DNA of 64,000 nucleotides, taken from the NCBI RefSeq assembly GCF_000829465.1, contig NZ_JXAL01000024.1, forward strand, positions 178,553-242,552, given 5' to 3'. Positions 54,665 through 63,006 of this stretch are shown piece after piece. Below the pieces are notes generated by a model. The model was not told where the DNA came from, made no database searches, and worked only from the letters and a program-made list of their open reading frames with translations. The translations under genes were made by a program, and so were the position numbers. The first letter of the stretch is position 1; each line of letters begins with the position of its first letter. This DNA comes from Cohnella kolymensis (GTDB taxonomy: Bacteria; Bacillota; Bacilli; Paenibacillales; Paenibacillaceae).

Positions 54665-56725
54665 ATGAAACGCCTTCTGTTATATGACAAAAACATGAAC
54701 CAGCTAGGCGCAGCTGCTGACGCAACGGACATAGAGAGGCAACGCCGAGTGAATTCGGACTATACTCTATCGTTCGTTGTGCCGATGTCTAGCGATGACT
54801 ATAACATCGCGCAGATCAAGGGCCATGTAAAGGATGACCGTAGCCAGTATTACGTCATCAATGACCGATCTCGCAAACGTGAAGGCGTAAAGCGAATGGT
54901 CCAGTTCGACTGCATGCACGTCATGTTCAAACTGGCAGATTTCAAATTTCCCTACGCTTCATACATTGAAGAGGCTTTCGGAGTAAACATCGCTACACTA
55001 CTTAATTCGATCTCAGCTGCCACGAATGGGAAGTTCTCATTCTCCGTCGATGACAAATTCGACCTGCAGGATATCAAAGATTTTGGACGCGGCAATTGCC
55101 TCCAAGCTCTCAATTATGTAGTTGAGAAGTATGGCTGTGAAGTAGAGCCTGACAACTTTGTAATCCATCTGAAGAAGCAAATCGGAATGGATCGGGGATT
55201 CCAGGCGAGGATCCGGAAGAACATTATTAATGTAAATTTCAAAGACAGCTCCCGTGCGCTGGTTACTCGCATGTTTAGCCAAATGAAAGATGGGCTTACA
55301 TTCATCGGGTTGAACGCTTCCAATTTAACACAGGAAGAATACGACCTGCTGAATGCTGTTCCGGGAGCAATCGTCGGCGGAATCATCAAGGTCAACTATC
55401 TTATTTCGCCATATGCGGGATATTGGTCTAATACGACGAATTCCTACTACGACGGTGAGATCATTAACCAAGAGATCGAAGATCCACTGGAGCTGCTTAA
55501 ATCAACGAGAAAAGCATTGCGTGAACAAGAGGTGCCGGCGATCGAGGTGCCGTTAAATGTGGCCGACCTTCATAAGATTGATCGCGAGGAACCAGAGATA
55601 TTCCTTGGCGACACCATCCGTATGTTTGACAGCGAAATGCAGATCAACGACATCTCGGCTCGGGTTATGGAAATCAAAGAATACCCCTACGATCCAGGGA
55701 AGCAGCCTGACATCACGCTAGCTAACTACTTTTTGCGGGACTATGATGACATCATTGCTGACTTGGACAAGGCTAAACAGATCGTCACGGACATCATAAG
55801 CGGCGGAAAAGTCAGAACCTCCGCGTTTGAAAACTTTGCAGCTCAAGCTGTTCACGATATCAATAACTCTAAATCTGAAGTTATCTACGATCCGCGAGGA
55901 ATTGTACTACAGAGCAAGGTAGACCCAAATGATCAGGTCGTCTTATCTTCTGCCGGACTCTATATTACATTGGATGGCGGACAAACGGCAGAAGCAGCAT
56001 TGACAGCTGCAGGACTTGTTGCCGAGAAAGTTGTTGGCGTACTGGGTAACTTCATCACCATCGAAATAGGCTCCGGAAGTAATGTGTTCAAATCCGATCA
56101 GCAAGGTATCTACCTGGGCAATCAAAGCTTCGGGAGTGCTCCGTTTAGAGTGAATATGGCCGGCGAACTGGTGGCCACTGAAGCTGATATCACAGGCATG
56201 ATTCACGCTACTGGCGGATCGTTCTCTGGCGACATTACGGCCTATGGAACAATTACCGGTGGCACATTGATTGGAGCCACCATTAAAACCGCAAATGGTG
56301 GCACACGGGTTGAGTTGTCGAGTTCAGGTAATCTGGTCGGCGCTTACCTGGACAACAGTAATTACAATATTATCGTGCCTAACTACAACGGATCACCAGC
56401 CTATGTGTTAGTTGTTGGAGGCGGACAGAAAGGTTCCCTTTCAGCCTCCGGGAATGGAGTTACACTGTTCAGTCTTGGCACCGCATTTATATCAGCTTCC
56501 TCAGATATAGAACTAAACGCAAACGGGAATGTTGTTGTGCCAAATTGGAGTAGGGTTTATGGAGCGGGGAACATACAAAGTCTGCAGCAAGCATTGGATA
56601 ACAAAGTAAGCGCATCTTACGTAGATTCTAATTTCGCTACCAATATGGCTTTCGACCAGTCGACTCGCAACCTTAAGTTGTATTCTATGAGCGGAAGTCT
56701 ACTAGCCACTGTCAACATTCCCTGA
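54665..56725 (+). CDS. Tail endopeptidase/tail spike (Tal-like) protein
   Basis: About 686 residues from ATG 54665 (GGGTGGT upstream). The N-terminal hub domain (RRVNSDYTLSFVVPMSSDD, EVEPDNFVIHLKKQIGMDRG) matches phage tail hub/endopeptidase proteins; the C-terminal fibre-like part has Gly-rich shaft motifs (ATEADITGMIHATGGSFSGD). Confidence 0.82.
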   Translation: MKRLLLYDKNMNQLGAAADATDIERQRRVNSDYTLSFVVPMSSDDYNIAQIKGHVKDDRSQYYVINDRSRKREGVKRMVQFDCMHVMFKLADFKFPYASYIEEAFGVNIATLLNSISAATNGKFSFSVDDKFDLQDIKDFGRGNCLQALNYVVEKYGCEVEPDNFVIHLKKQIGMDRGFQARIRKNIINVNFKDSSRALVTRMFSQMKDGLTFIGLNASNLTQEEYDLLNAVPGAIVGGIIKVNYLISPYAGYWSNTTNSYYDGEIINQEIEDPLELLKSTRKALREQEVPAIEVPLNVADLHKIDREEPEIFLGDTIRMFDSEMQINDISARVMEIKEYPYDPGKQPDITLANYFLRDYDDIIADLDKAKQIVTDIISGGKVRTSAFENFAAQAVHDINNSKSEVIYDPRGIVLQSKVDPNDQVVLSSAGLYITLDGGQTAEAALTAAGLVAEKVVGVLGNFITIEIGSGSNVFKSDQQGIYLGNQSFGSAPFRVNMAGELVATEADITGMIHATGGSFSGDITAYGTITGGTLIGATIKTANGGTRVELSSSGNLVGAYLDNSNYNIIVPNYNGSPAYVLVVGGGQKGSLSASGNGVTLFSLGTAFISASSDIELNANGNVVVPNWSRVYGAGNIQSLQQALDNKVSASYVDSNFATNMAFDQSTRNLKLYSMSGSLLATVNIP

Positions 56726-56728
56726 ACA

Positions 56729-56777
56729 ATTCCCTAATTAAAGAGCAGGTGTTATAATAGTGGCAAAATTAGGGAAT
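56729..56777 (+). promoter_or_regulatory. Extended -10 promoter between inverted operator arms
   Basis: ATTCCCTAATT (56729-56739) and AATTAGGGAAT (56767-56777) are perfect 11-bp arms around TGTTATAAT (56750-56758). Downstream gene starts at 56790. No good -35, so an activator or repressor at the arms is likely. Confidence 0.6.
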
Positions 56778-56789
56778 GGGGAATGAATA

Positions 56790-57269
56790 ATGAAGAAAAT
56801 TGTCATCTCCTTTTTATCAGGTGCTTTATTGATGTTCTCCGGGCAGGCTCTAGCAGGGCCAATTTCGAATATCGGGAAAAAGATTGAAGCGGAATACGTG
56901 GTCATTGTGGACGGTAAAGAGTTAGACTCAAAGGCTATCGCATCTAGTGGCACGACGTATACTCCCAATCGAGCCATCGCCGATGCTATCGGCTATGATG
57001 TGAAGTTCGAAAACCAGACGGTCATCTACACCAAAAAAGAAGGTGTTAATTTGAACGATCCAGCTACTACTGGAGTTAGTGTTGAAGGCATAGACTTCGA
57101 TATAAGAGGACTCGAGATACAGTTAAAAAACTTAAAAGGATTCCTTGACGGCGGCTTCGCAATCTCGGATGAATCTAAGAGAGAAACGCAAAATACAATC
57201 GCCGAGCTCGAGGCCAGGATCAAGGAGTTAGAAGCACAAAAAGCAAAACTTCAAGCACAAACACCATGA
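56790..57269 (+). CDS. Secreted protein with copper amine oxidase-like N-domain
   Basis: 159 residues. A signal peptide (MKKIVISFLSGALLMFSG, cleavage after QALA) then a stalk-like domain (VDGKELDSKAIASSGTTYTP, AIADAIGYDVKFENQTVIY) and a C-terminal coiled coil. Same domain type as the end of the endolysin. Possibly a lysogen surface protein. Confidence 0.75.
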   Translation: MKKIVISFLSGALLMFSGQALAGPISNIGKKIEAEYVVIVDGKELDSKAIASSGTTYTPNRAIADAIGYDVKFENQTVIYTKKEGVNLNDPATTGVSVEGIDFDIRGLEIQLKNLKGFLDGGFAISDESKRETQNTIAELEARIKELEAQKAKLQAQTP

Positions 57270-57574
57270 CATTAAGCAAAGAAGAAATTAAAGCGGCGCT
57301 TGAGCGCGAGAAGAAGGAAAGAGAACAACTACAAGCGAAGTCTTCCACGAAAAAACAAGGTTTCGTTCTATATGGCTATCATATTGTGGCAGCGCTGTTT
57401 ATCGTTTTGTCTTTAGCTATCGTCATGCTGCTCTCCATGTATGAACCAAAAGAATCTAATCCCCAGGATGATTCACGGAGGGCGTGGGAGCGTACCAAAC
57501 AAATGGAAAGAGACTTCTTTGAGATGGACGGCAAAAAAGGGTACGTCGATAGAGTGATCGATTCAAACGAATAG
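57266..57574 (+). CDS. Membrane protein, 102 aa
   Basis: ATGA overlap. Charged N-terminus, one transmembrane helix (HIVAALFIVLSLAIVMLLSM), charged tail. Co-expressed with the secreted protein before it; a holin-like or accessory role is unproven. Confidence 0.6.
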   Translation: MTLSKEEIKAALEREKKEREQLQAKSSTKKQGFVLYGYHIVAALFIVLSLAIVMLLSMYEPKESNPQDDSRRAWERTKQMERDFFEMDGKKGYVDRVIDSNE

Positions 57575-57584
57575 GGCTAAGGTC

Positions 57585-57598
57585 AGGCAAACTTTCCT
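57585..57598. promoter_or_regulatory. Start-associated palindrome, degenerate copy 4
   Basis: AGGCAAACTTTCCT within AAGGTC...TACCTTA, sharing the flanks of copies 1-3. No start codon at +25 here; a TCCGCAGTAA element and a terminator follow. Confidence 0.6.
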
Positions 57599-57653
57599 TA
57601 CCTTATTCCGCAGTAAATGCGAAGCCATATAATGTCATAATATAAACATGCAA

Positions 57654-57686
57654 AGCTCTCGATACGTTCGAGGGCTTATTTTATTT
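57654..57686 (+). terminator. Terminator before the lysis genes
   Basis: AGCTCTCGA (57654-57662) pairs with TCGAGGGCT (57668-57676), then TATTTTATTTT. Confidence 0.8.
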
Positions 57687-57703
57687 TGAAGGAGTTATCG
57701 CCT

Positions 57704-57919
57704 ATGGCAGAAATAAAGAAGAGGCTCGACATTTCGGTCAACATTGATCAACCGATAGAAGAGATTAAAGAATGTATTATCGCCATCTCTATCTTTCATG
57801 GACCGCAGCAACTAGACATTCTCAGAGAAGTAGAACTGTGGCTGGGCAAGACGATCAGTGATGCCGAGAACAAACAGAAGGAAGCGAACAAACAGTCGAT
57901 CGGGGATCCTGCCGAATAG
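57704..57919 (+). CDS. Hypothetical protein before the holin, 71 aa
   Basis: GAAGGAG precedes ATG 57704. Acidic helical protein (EEIKECIIAISIFHGPQQLD). Unassigned. Confidence 0.6.
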   Translation: MAEIKKRLDISVNIDQPIEEIKECIIAISIFHGPQQLDILREVELWLGKTISDAENKQKEANKQSIGDPAE

Positions 57920-57939
57920 ATCTATGGAGGGGTGCGAAC

Positions 57940-58446
57940 GTGCAAAGATATTTAAAGGCCATTGTAAGTCTTGATTCGCTGATAAAACCCTCAAACGGTA
58001 AAGCAGCTACAATCGGAGCATTTATTGCTCCGTTAGCTGAGCGCCTATCTGGAAGCGGTCACTTTTGGGCATACGCTCTATTCTTTTCGATCGTTGTAGC
58101 GGACTGGATCTCCGGAACCGAGGCGGCCAGAAAGACCGGGACGTACAAAAGCGAGTACGGCCATTCAGGTGTACTAAGAACGATCCTGATGTTATGGATT
58201 CCGTTCATTGGTTGGCTGCTTGATAAAGTCTCGGCGGAAGTCTTCGGTATCCATGAGCCAGGAATCGCTTATTACGGAATTACATTCGCTCTCGCTTTTC
58301 ATAGCTGGGTGAGTATGACTGCTAATAGTTACCGTGCCGGTTGGGGTAGATGGATTCCTAAGAAAGTCTTGAATTTCGTTGCCTCTGAGATCAAAGCAAA
58401 AGCAGAAAGAGCTTTTTCAATGCAAAACGTTACCGGTAAGAACTAA
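57940..58446 (+). CDS. Phage holin (holin_4/TcdE-like)
   Basis: 168 residues. Membrane pore former for lysis. AYALFFSIVVADWISGTEAA, ILMLWIPFIGWLLDKVSAEV and AYYGITFALAFHSWVSMTAN are three transmembrane segments with the conserved D-W-x-x-G motif. GTG start with GGAGGGG. Confidence 0.88.
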   Translation: MQRYLKAIVSLDSLIKPSNGKAATIGAFIAPLAERLSGSGHFWAYALFFSIVVADWISGTEAARKTGTYKSEYGHSGVLRTILMLWIPFIGWLLDKVSAEVFGIHEPGIAYYGITFALAFHSWVSMTANSYRAGWGRWIPKKVLNFVASEIKAKAERAFSMQNVTGKN

Positions 58447-58466
58447 TTCATGGGAGGATGACAGAC

Positions 58467-58697
58467 ATGGACTCTCAAGACATAATGGCATGTGCCGGCG
58501 TGATCGCCGCATGCGTGGGTGTGGTTAAGACCTTCAAATTGTTTGAGCCGAAATACTTGCCTTTGGTCGCCATCGCTATGGCGGCTATTTTTGTGTTGTC
58601 GCCAGCTCCTGTTCAGAATGCGATAACTGCTATTCTGGTCCTCGGACTGACCGCCAGCGGCCAATATCAATACAGCAAAAACCGGGAGGGCAAATAA
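58467..58697 (+). CDS. Small membrane lysis protein (second holin or antiholin), 76 aa
   Basis: GGGAGG sets ATG 58467. Two hydrophobic segments (MACAGVIAACVGVV and PLVAIAMAAIFVLS). Between holin and endolysin, as second holins or antiholins are. Confidence 0.7.
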   Translation: MDSQDIMACAGVIAACVGVVKTFKLFEPKYLPLVAIAMAAIFVLSPAPVQNAITAILVLGLTASGQYQYSKNREGK

Positions 58698-58698
58698 C

Positions 58699-59490
58699 AT
58701 GCTGTCTGTCGATCAGGTACTTAATAAGTCTCAAGCTAGCCTTATAGGCATGCACCCCGTGGTAAAAGAAAAAGTTAGGGAACTTATCATACGGTGCTAT
58801 GCCGCAAGCATCTTGATTCTGATAACGTCCGGCTTTCGTTCATTTTCCGAACAGGCCGCCATATTTGCTAAGGGAAGGGACAACTACGGCAAGGTCGTGC
58901 GTCCGAAGGATGTTGTCTCCAATGCTCGCCCCGGACGTTCCATGCACAATTACGGCTTAGCTGCAGATTATGTATTGCTTATGCCTGACGGTAAATCGGT
59001 ATCGTGGAGTACGGTGCGAGATGGAAATCATAACGGCCATAAGGATTGGTTCGAGGTGGCTGAGATCGCCAAGTCACTTGGCTTTGAGTGGGGAGGCGAT
59101 TGGGATCGCTTCGTGGACATGCCTCACATTCAGATGAGCTTTGGGCTCACTATCGAAGAATTATGCAGCGGGTTGCGTCCGCCGACTGAACAACCGGTAA
59201 TGAAGCCGAAGCCGATAGCCATTAGCATCAAAGTAAATGGCAAGTCGGTAATTGACGGTACGTTGATCAATGGCGCTGTATTTGTTCCGATTCGTTGCAT
59301 AGGGGAAGAGCTCGGCGGTGCTATCGGATGGGACAATGCAGCCAAAAAGCCTACTATAAACGGAGAACTGGTCATGGAAACTGCAATCATAAATGGAAGT
59401 GCATTTGTTCCCATCCGGTCGGTGTCTGAAGGGTTAGGGGCTAATGTTATTTGGTGTACAGCAGAGAGAAGTGTAACGGTTGAAAAATAA
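58699..59490 (+). CDS. Endolysin: M15 D,D/L,D-carboxypeptidase with stalk-type repeats
   Basis: 263 residues. Zn peptidase domain: SGFRSFSEQAAIFAKGRDNY, the SMHNYGLAADY motif (H...D), and MPHIQMS. It cuts the peptide stem of peptidoglycan. The C-terminal part holds two copper amine oxidase-like repeats (VKVNGKSVIDGTLINGAVFV and NGELVMETAIINGSAFVPIR), probably wall binding. No signal peptide, so it needs the holin. Confidence 0.92.
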   Translation: MLSVDQVLNKSQASLIGMHPVVKEKVRELIIRCYAASILILITSGFRSFSEQAAIFAKGRDNYGKVVRPKDVVSNARPGRSMHNYGLAADYVLLMPDGKSVSWSTVRDGNHNGHKDWFEVAEIAKSLGFEWGGDWDRFVDMPHIQMSFGLTIEELCSGLRPPTEQPVMKPKPIAISIKVNGKSVIDGTLINGAVFVPIRCIGEELGGAIGWDNAAKKPTINGELVMETAIINGSAFVPIRSVSEGLGANVIWCTAERSVTVEK

Positions 59491-59539
59491 GGCGGACCCC
59501 CGCGCAGCCACACAGATTGATATGAGAGTTTATTGAAAG

Positions 59540-59570
59540 TAAAAAAAAACCATGCTCAATTAGCCATGGT
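59540..59570 (-). terminator. Terminator of the first YjcZ gene
   Basis: ACCATG (59549-59554) and CATGGT (59565-59570) flank a short loop; the minus strand continues with nine T. Confidence 0.8.
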
Positions 59571-59591
59571 GTGAGGACAAAGCAACTTTTA

Positions 59592-59750
59592 CTAAAATCC
59601 GGCTCGTAGGATAATAACCAACAGAATGAAAAGCACTAGTGCGAATGCAGCTGTTCTCCCAGCGCCATAACCTGCGCAAGAGCCACCGATACCACCATAT
59701 CCGCCAACTCCATAGGGTACACCACCAGGAAGAAAACCCGTAGAGATCAC
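59592..59750 (-). CDS. YjcZ-family sporulation micro-protein
   Basis: The Gly/Tyr-rich N-terminus (YGVGGYGGIGGSCAGYGAGR) and hydrophobic end (TAAFALVLFILLVIILRAGF) are typical of YjcZ. The only in-frame standard start is GTG 59750, inside GGAGGTGA; the position at usual spacing is ACG (59739-59741), so the true ATG may be mutated. Close paralogue at 63197. Confidence 0.78.
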   Translation of the reverse strand: MISTGFLPGGVPYGVGGYGGIGGSCAGYGAGRTAAFALVLFILLVIILRAGF

Positions 59751-59858
59751 CTCCGGTTTTTTATTGTGACAGTCCCTTCATCACCTTGTTATCTTATGTA
59801 TGGTTAAGCATACGGTCAGTCCATTAGCACAGATCAATCAATAATCCGCACATACACG

Positions 59859-59898
59859 AAAAATCCCCACTTGGCCATTGTGGCTAGGTGGGGATTTT
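59859..59898. terminator. Bidirectional terminator
   Basis: AAAATCCCCAC (59860-59870) and GTGGGGATTTT (59888-59898), perfect 11 bp, A-rich left and T-rich right. Ends the DUF3006 operon. Confidence 0.85.
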
Positions 59899-59907
59899 CG
59901 CACTTAA

Positions 59908-60120
59908 TTATTCAAAAAGTTCATCCATTAAATCCTGTATTTCTTTCTTCCGCTTGCTCGTTTCCTTATTATCGATACGGATCCGGTCCTGTTCAATAAT
60001 AACTGCGTCGCCGCTTTTAGCACCCTTGGGCAACGAGGACCGCGGATAGTCCCTCGTAACTCCTCCGATTTCAATTACTACTATTTCTTCCTCAAACCGA
60101 TCAATCACACCACGTTCCAT
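59908..60120 (-). CDS. DUF3006 protein
   Basis: 70 residues. GVIDRFEEEIVVIEIGG opens the small DUF3006 domain, usually found beside ComEC-type metallo-beta-lactamase proteins, as here (start directly after the upstream stop). Confidence 0.88.
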   Translation of the reverse strand: MERGVIDRFEEEIVVIEIGGVTRDYPRSSLPKGAKSGDAVIIEQDRIRIDNKETSKRKKEIQDLMDELFE

Positions 60121-61128
60121 TCATTTCACCTTTATAAACGAAATTGTTTTACCATCACTGACAGCCGTCACAGTGGCGTTTAGATCAGTTCGATACGTCG
60201 TTACTTTTTTGCTTTTGAGAAGATTTAAGATTTCTTTTGTCGGATGCCCATAGCTATTCTTTCCGACGCTGATTACCGCGTACTTAGGACCGACAACTTC
60301 AAGGAATTTCGTGCTGGTTGAAGATTTGGATCCGTGATGGCCAACCTTCAAAACGTCCGCCTTTAGTATCTGGCTGGACCCGATCATGTCGCCTTCCGAT
60401 TTGTATTCAGCGTCTCCAGTAAAAAGAAATGAGTTTTTGCCGTAGGTCAAGTGCAGCACGGCGCTCCACTCGTTAAGATCATCACCGTATGTTTTAACAG
60501 GTGCGACAAACGTGGCTGTTACGCCTTTCAACTGTAGTGAAACATTCGCTTTAGCTTCTTTAATTGTACGGCCCTCATTCTTTACGGCGAGAAGGAAGTC
60601 CTTAAAAGTGTCCGTGGTGTGAGATACCTTAGGTGCGTATACAGATTCCACTTTATAGCTTTTCAATACGGTGTCTAATCCGCCAACATGATCAGCATCC
60701 GGATGAGTGGAAATCATAACTTCGATATCATCCACGCCTAGTTGCTTCAAGTAATTAACCACAATGTTGCCGGCCTCATTCTTACCACCGTCAATTAGGA
60801 TGTCATCGCCGGCAGCTGTCTTGATAAATGTAGCGTCACCTTGGCCAACGTTAAGGAAATAGACTGAAAGTTTTCCTTTTGCCGGCGGTTTAAGTTTATC
60901 AGCCTTTAGAACAGCGCTAGATTTACTGCTTGGTTTACTCGGAGCCGGTGCTGGAGCTTTCGTAGATCCTCCATTGTGATAATGATATTCGCCTTGATCT
61001 AATCCCCATTTTTCACAATTCGTGCGGCAGGTATGACCACCACTGCCATCAGTTCGGCCGGGGTGCGCAAGCGCACTGTTTGTTGTGAATAGTATTAAAA
61101 TAATTGCAGTAACCATGATTCGCTTCAA
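60121..61128 (-). CDS. Secreted ComEC/Rec2-like metallo-beta-lactamase-fold protein with YHYH domain
   Basis: 335 residues. A signal peptide (residues 1-21), a YHYH segment (HPGRTDGSGGHTC, GEYHYHNGG), a linker rich in Pro and Lys, then an MBL domain: FLNVGQGDATFIKT, STHPDADHVGGL (HxDxDH), GDAEYKSE and VGHHGSKSSTS. Probably an extracellular phosphodiesterase or nuclease. Operon with DUF3006. Confidence 0.9.
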   Translation of the reverse strand: MKRIMVTAIILILFTTNSALAHPGRTDGSGGHTCRTNCEKWGLDQGEYHYHNGGSTKAPAPAPSKPSSKSSAVLKADKLKPPAKGKLSVYFLNVGQGDATFIKTAAGDDILIDGGKNEAGNIVVNYLKQLGVDDIEVMISTHPDADHVGGLDTVLKSYKVESVYAPKVSHTTDTFKDFLLAVKNEGRTIKEAKANVSLQLKGVTATFVAPVKTYGDDLNEWSAVLHLTYGKNSFLFTGDAEYKSEGDMIGSSQILKADVLKVGHHGSKSSTSTKFLEVVGPKYAVISVGKNSYGHPTKEILNLLKSKKVTTYRTDLNATVTAVSDGKTISFIKVK

Positions 61129-61162
61129 ACTAAACGCCTCCTGAGTTCACTCGACTATATCC

Positions 61163-61501
61163 TTATTCACAAGCAACCCCATCTCGATCGCGGTCTAACT
61201 TTGTACTGTAACCGGGCTCACCTTCGTGAATAGGATCTGCGCCGGCCTCTCGCACTTCGGTACAGTTAGCATAATAAACAGTCCCTGGCTCCTGTTCTAC
61301 AGAAAGATCTTCTGATGTTCCAGGTGTTTCTAATTCTGTTTTCAGTTTTTCATTTTCAGCCTTTAGAGACTCAACTTCTTTGTTTACCTGATCCAGCTTT
61401 GATACCAACTCAGAGTCCTCTTTAGATTGGTTGTTGCTACAACCGATGATGAAGACAGTGGCAATGGACAAAATAAAAATTTTCCATTTCAAGTAAAACA
61501 C
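61163..61501 (-). CDS. Lipoprotein with coiled coil and excalibur domain
   Basis: 112 residues. The lipobox FIIGC puts the acyl-Cys at residue 21; the coiled coil LVSKLDQVNKEVESLKAENE follows; the C-terminal YYANCTEVREAGADPIHEGE ending DRDRDGVACE is the Ca-binding excalibur domain. Surface anchored; often near secreted nucleases, here next to the YHYH-MBL gene. Confidence 0.88.
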   Translation of the reverse strand: MFYLKWKIFILSIATVFIIGCSNNQSKEDSELVSKLDQVNKEVESLKAENEKLKTELETPGTSEDLSVEQEPGTVYYANCTEVREAGADPIHEGEPGYSTKLDRDRDGVACE

Positions 61502-61658
61502 GCCCTTGGAAAATCCTCATCGGATGAGGTATTTGCTCTCACATGATCGCCATTATTTTACACTGAAACTCTTTATTTGGCGATATCTGGAAAGCTCCAC
61601 GCCGTTGATAATTGAATGATAATATAAATGCGCCACTCCCTATTGACAAAATTAACCA

Positions 61659-61686
61659 TTCACAAATGTTACATGAATGATATAAT
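61659..61686 (+). promoter_or_regulatory. Promoter of the ATPase/STAS-like pair
   Basis: TTCACA (61659-61664), 16 bp, TATAAT (61681-61686). The 61502-61685 gap otherwise holds only non-coding AT-rich sequence. Confidence 0.6.
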
Positions 61687-61709
61687 TGGGTAATACTGGG
61701 GGGGCTGGC

Positions 61710-62624
61710 GTGTACGTAATAAAGCTTGAGGAAGACGAATTAACTTCAGTATTGCGGCAAATGCAGGGCATATTAGTGCACAGGGATCCGGACCAATCCA
61801 AGTTGGCAGTGCAGCTCGACTTCCAAAATCAAATCTTTATTTCTCCTTTGCTTTTAGCGGTAGTCTCAGCTTTTGTGGAGAAACTTCGGCTTAGACATGA
61901 TGTTGACGTTCTCTGCGTTAATCTTTCGTCAGTAAACGCCGATTATATATCAAGGATGAATTTCTTTGATGAAGTAGGGTTCCATTATCAAGAGCATTTC
62001 ACAAGGCGTAAAGAATCCGGTCGCTTCATACCAATCACGCGAATTACGGAAAGTAACTACATGTCCATTACTTCCGATCTGACGAAGATCATCCAACAAC
62101 AATGGGGTGGTATTGATGGGAGTATCGTTGCCGCTCTGGATTGGAGCATCGCAGAGATCATTGATAATGTATTTAATCACTCGGAAACCAAAATTGATGG
62201 CTTTGTGGTGGCACAACATTTCCCTAGCCGAAATCGCATTGATGTAACAGTTGTTGATGGGGGCATGGGCATACCGAAGCGACTGAAAAGTCGAGCAATC
62301 TATAAAGATCTATCAGCAACAGAAGCTCTGGACATCGCAGTGGAGAAGGATGTAACGGTAGATCCTGAAATAAACAAAGGTGCGGGATTATTTTATACAA
62401 AACGTATTATCCAAGAAAATCGTGGTACACTTAGAATAAATAGTGACAAAGCACAATTGCGTGTCACTGGCAAAGTAAAGCGTGTGGATGACGCACCCAA
62501 ATGGACTGGCACCATTGTTCATCTTAGGATCCGAACCAATATAATTGTTGATCCAGAGATCATTTGGGGAAACACACCGGAATCATTTGATGCAATAATG
62601 AATGGCGATAGGGATCTATGGTGA
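61710..62624 (+). CDS. GHKL ATP-binding protein with STAS-like N-terminus
   Basis: GTG 61710 follows GGGGGG at proper spacing. The N-terminal about 110 residues look STAS-like (LAVQLDFQNQIFISPLLLAV, VDVLCVNLSS). The HATPase_c half has the N box EIIDNVFNHSE, G1 VVDGGMGIPKRL and G2 KGAGLFYTKRII. Resembles serine-kinase anti-sigma (RsbW-type) ATPases more than histidine kinases. Confidence 0.82.
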   Translation: MYVIKLEEDELTSVLRQMQGILVHRDPDQSKLAVQLDFQNQIFISPLLLAVVSAFVEKLRLRHDVDVLCVNLSSVNADYISRMNFFDEVGFHYQEHFTRRKESGRFIPITRITESNYMSITSDLTKIIQQQWGGIDGSIVAALDWSIAEIIDNVFNHSETKIDGFVVAQHFPSRNRIDVTVVDGGMGIPKRLKSRAIYKDLSATEALDIAVEKDVTVDPEINKGAGLFYTKRIIQENRGTLRINSDKAQLRVTGKVKRVDDAPKWTGTIVHLRIRTNIIVDPEIIWGNTPESFDAIMNGDRDLW

Positions 62625-62636
62625 GGAGGTGTTAGT

Positions 62637-62942
62637 ATGCTGATCAGGTTTGTGGAGCTTAATGAACTCACAACAACCAGAGAAGGCGGTCGGGAAGCAA
62701 AAAGAAACTTCATCCCTGTCATCCGAGCTGCCTCAGCTTCTAATCCGATCATATTTGATTTCGCTGGCGTTACTTCAATATCGAGTTCGTTCGCAGATGA
62801 ATTTTTCGGAAAACTGATTAATGATATGGGATTTACGGATTTCAAAGCCGTGACCACTTTCCGAAACATGAATCCATTTGTGAGCAATGTGATAAGAAAT
62901 TCCATATTTCATAGGAATTCCGAATTAATCGGAACAACATAA
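62637..62942 (+). CDS. DUF4325 STAS-like protein
   Basis: 101 residues. FDFAGVTSISSSFADEFFGK with Ser-Ser at the STAS phospho-site position. Partner of the ATPase, 12 bp downstream behind GAGGAGG. Together they resemble an anti-sigma/anti-anti-sigma switch without a visible sigma factor. Confidence 0.82.
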   Translation: MLIRFVELNELTTTREGGREAKRNFIPVIRAASASNPIIFDFAGVTSISSSFADEFFGKLINDMGFTDFKAVTTFRNMNPFVSNVIRNSIFHRNSELIGTT

Positions 62943-62967
62943 TGAAGCAGCAGCATCTTTGGCTCCT

Positions 62968-62996
62968 CACGTCTTCGGACGTGGTGGGCTTTTTTA
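62968..62996 (+). terminator. Terminator of the ATPase/STAS-like pair
   Basis: CACGTC-TTCG-GACGTG with a TTCG tetraloop, then GTGGGC and a T-rich tail. Confidence 0.88.
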
Positions 62997-63006
62997 TTTT
63001 TAGGCC

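Larger units (their letters stand above)
2982..59570. mobile_element. Prophage, siphovirus type (right end not fixed)
   Basis: The order integrase, repressor switch, replication genes, small and large terminase, portal, capsid, tail tube, tape measure, tail endopeptidase, holin, endolysin is that of a temperate long-tailed phage. The left edge lies between the yihY-side terminator (2960) and the integrase end (3067). The right edge is at least the endolysin (59490). An inverted copy of an internal phage element near 63.0 kb suggests the phage may extend that far. I could not find a second copy of a left-end attachment sequence in the window, so the right end is inferred. Confidence 0.9.
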
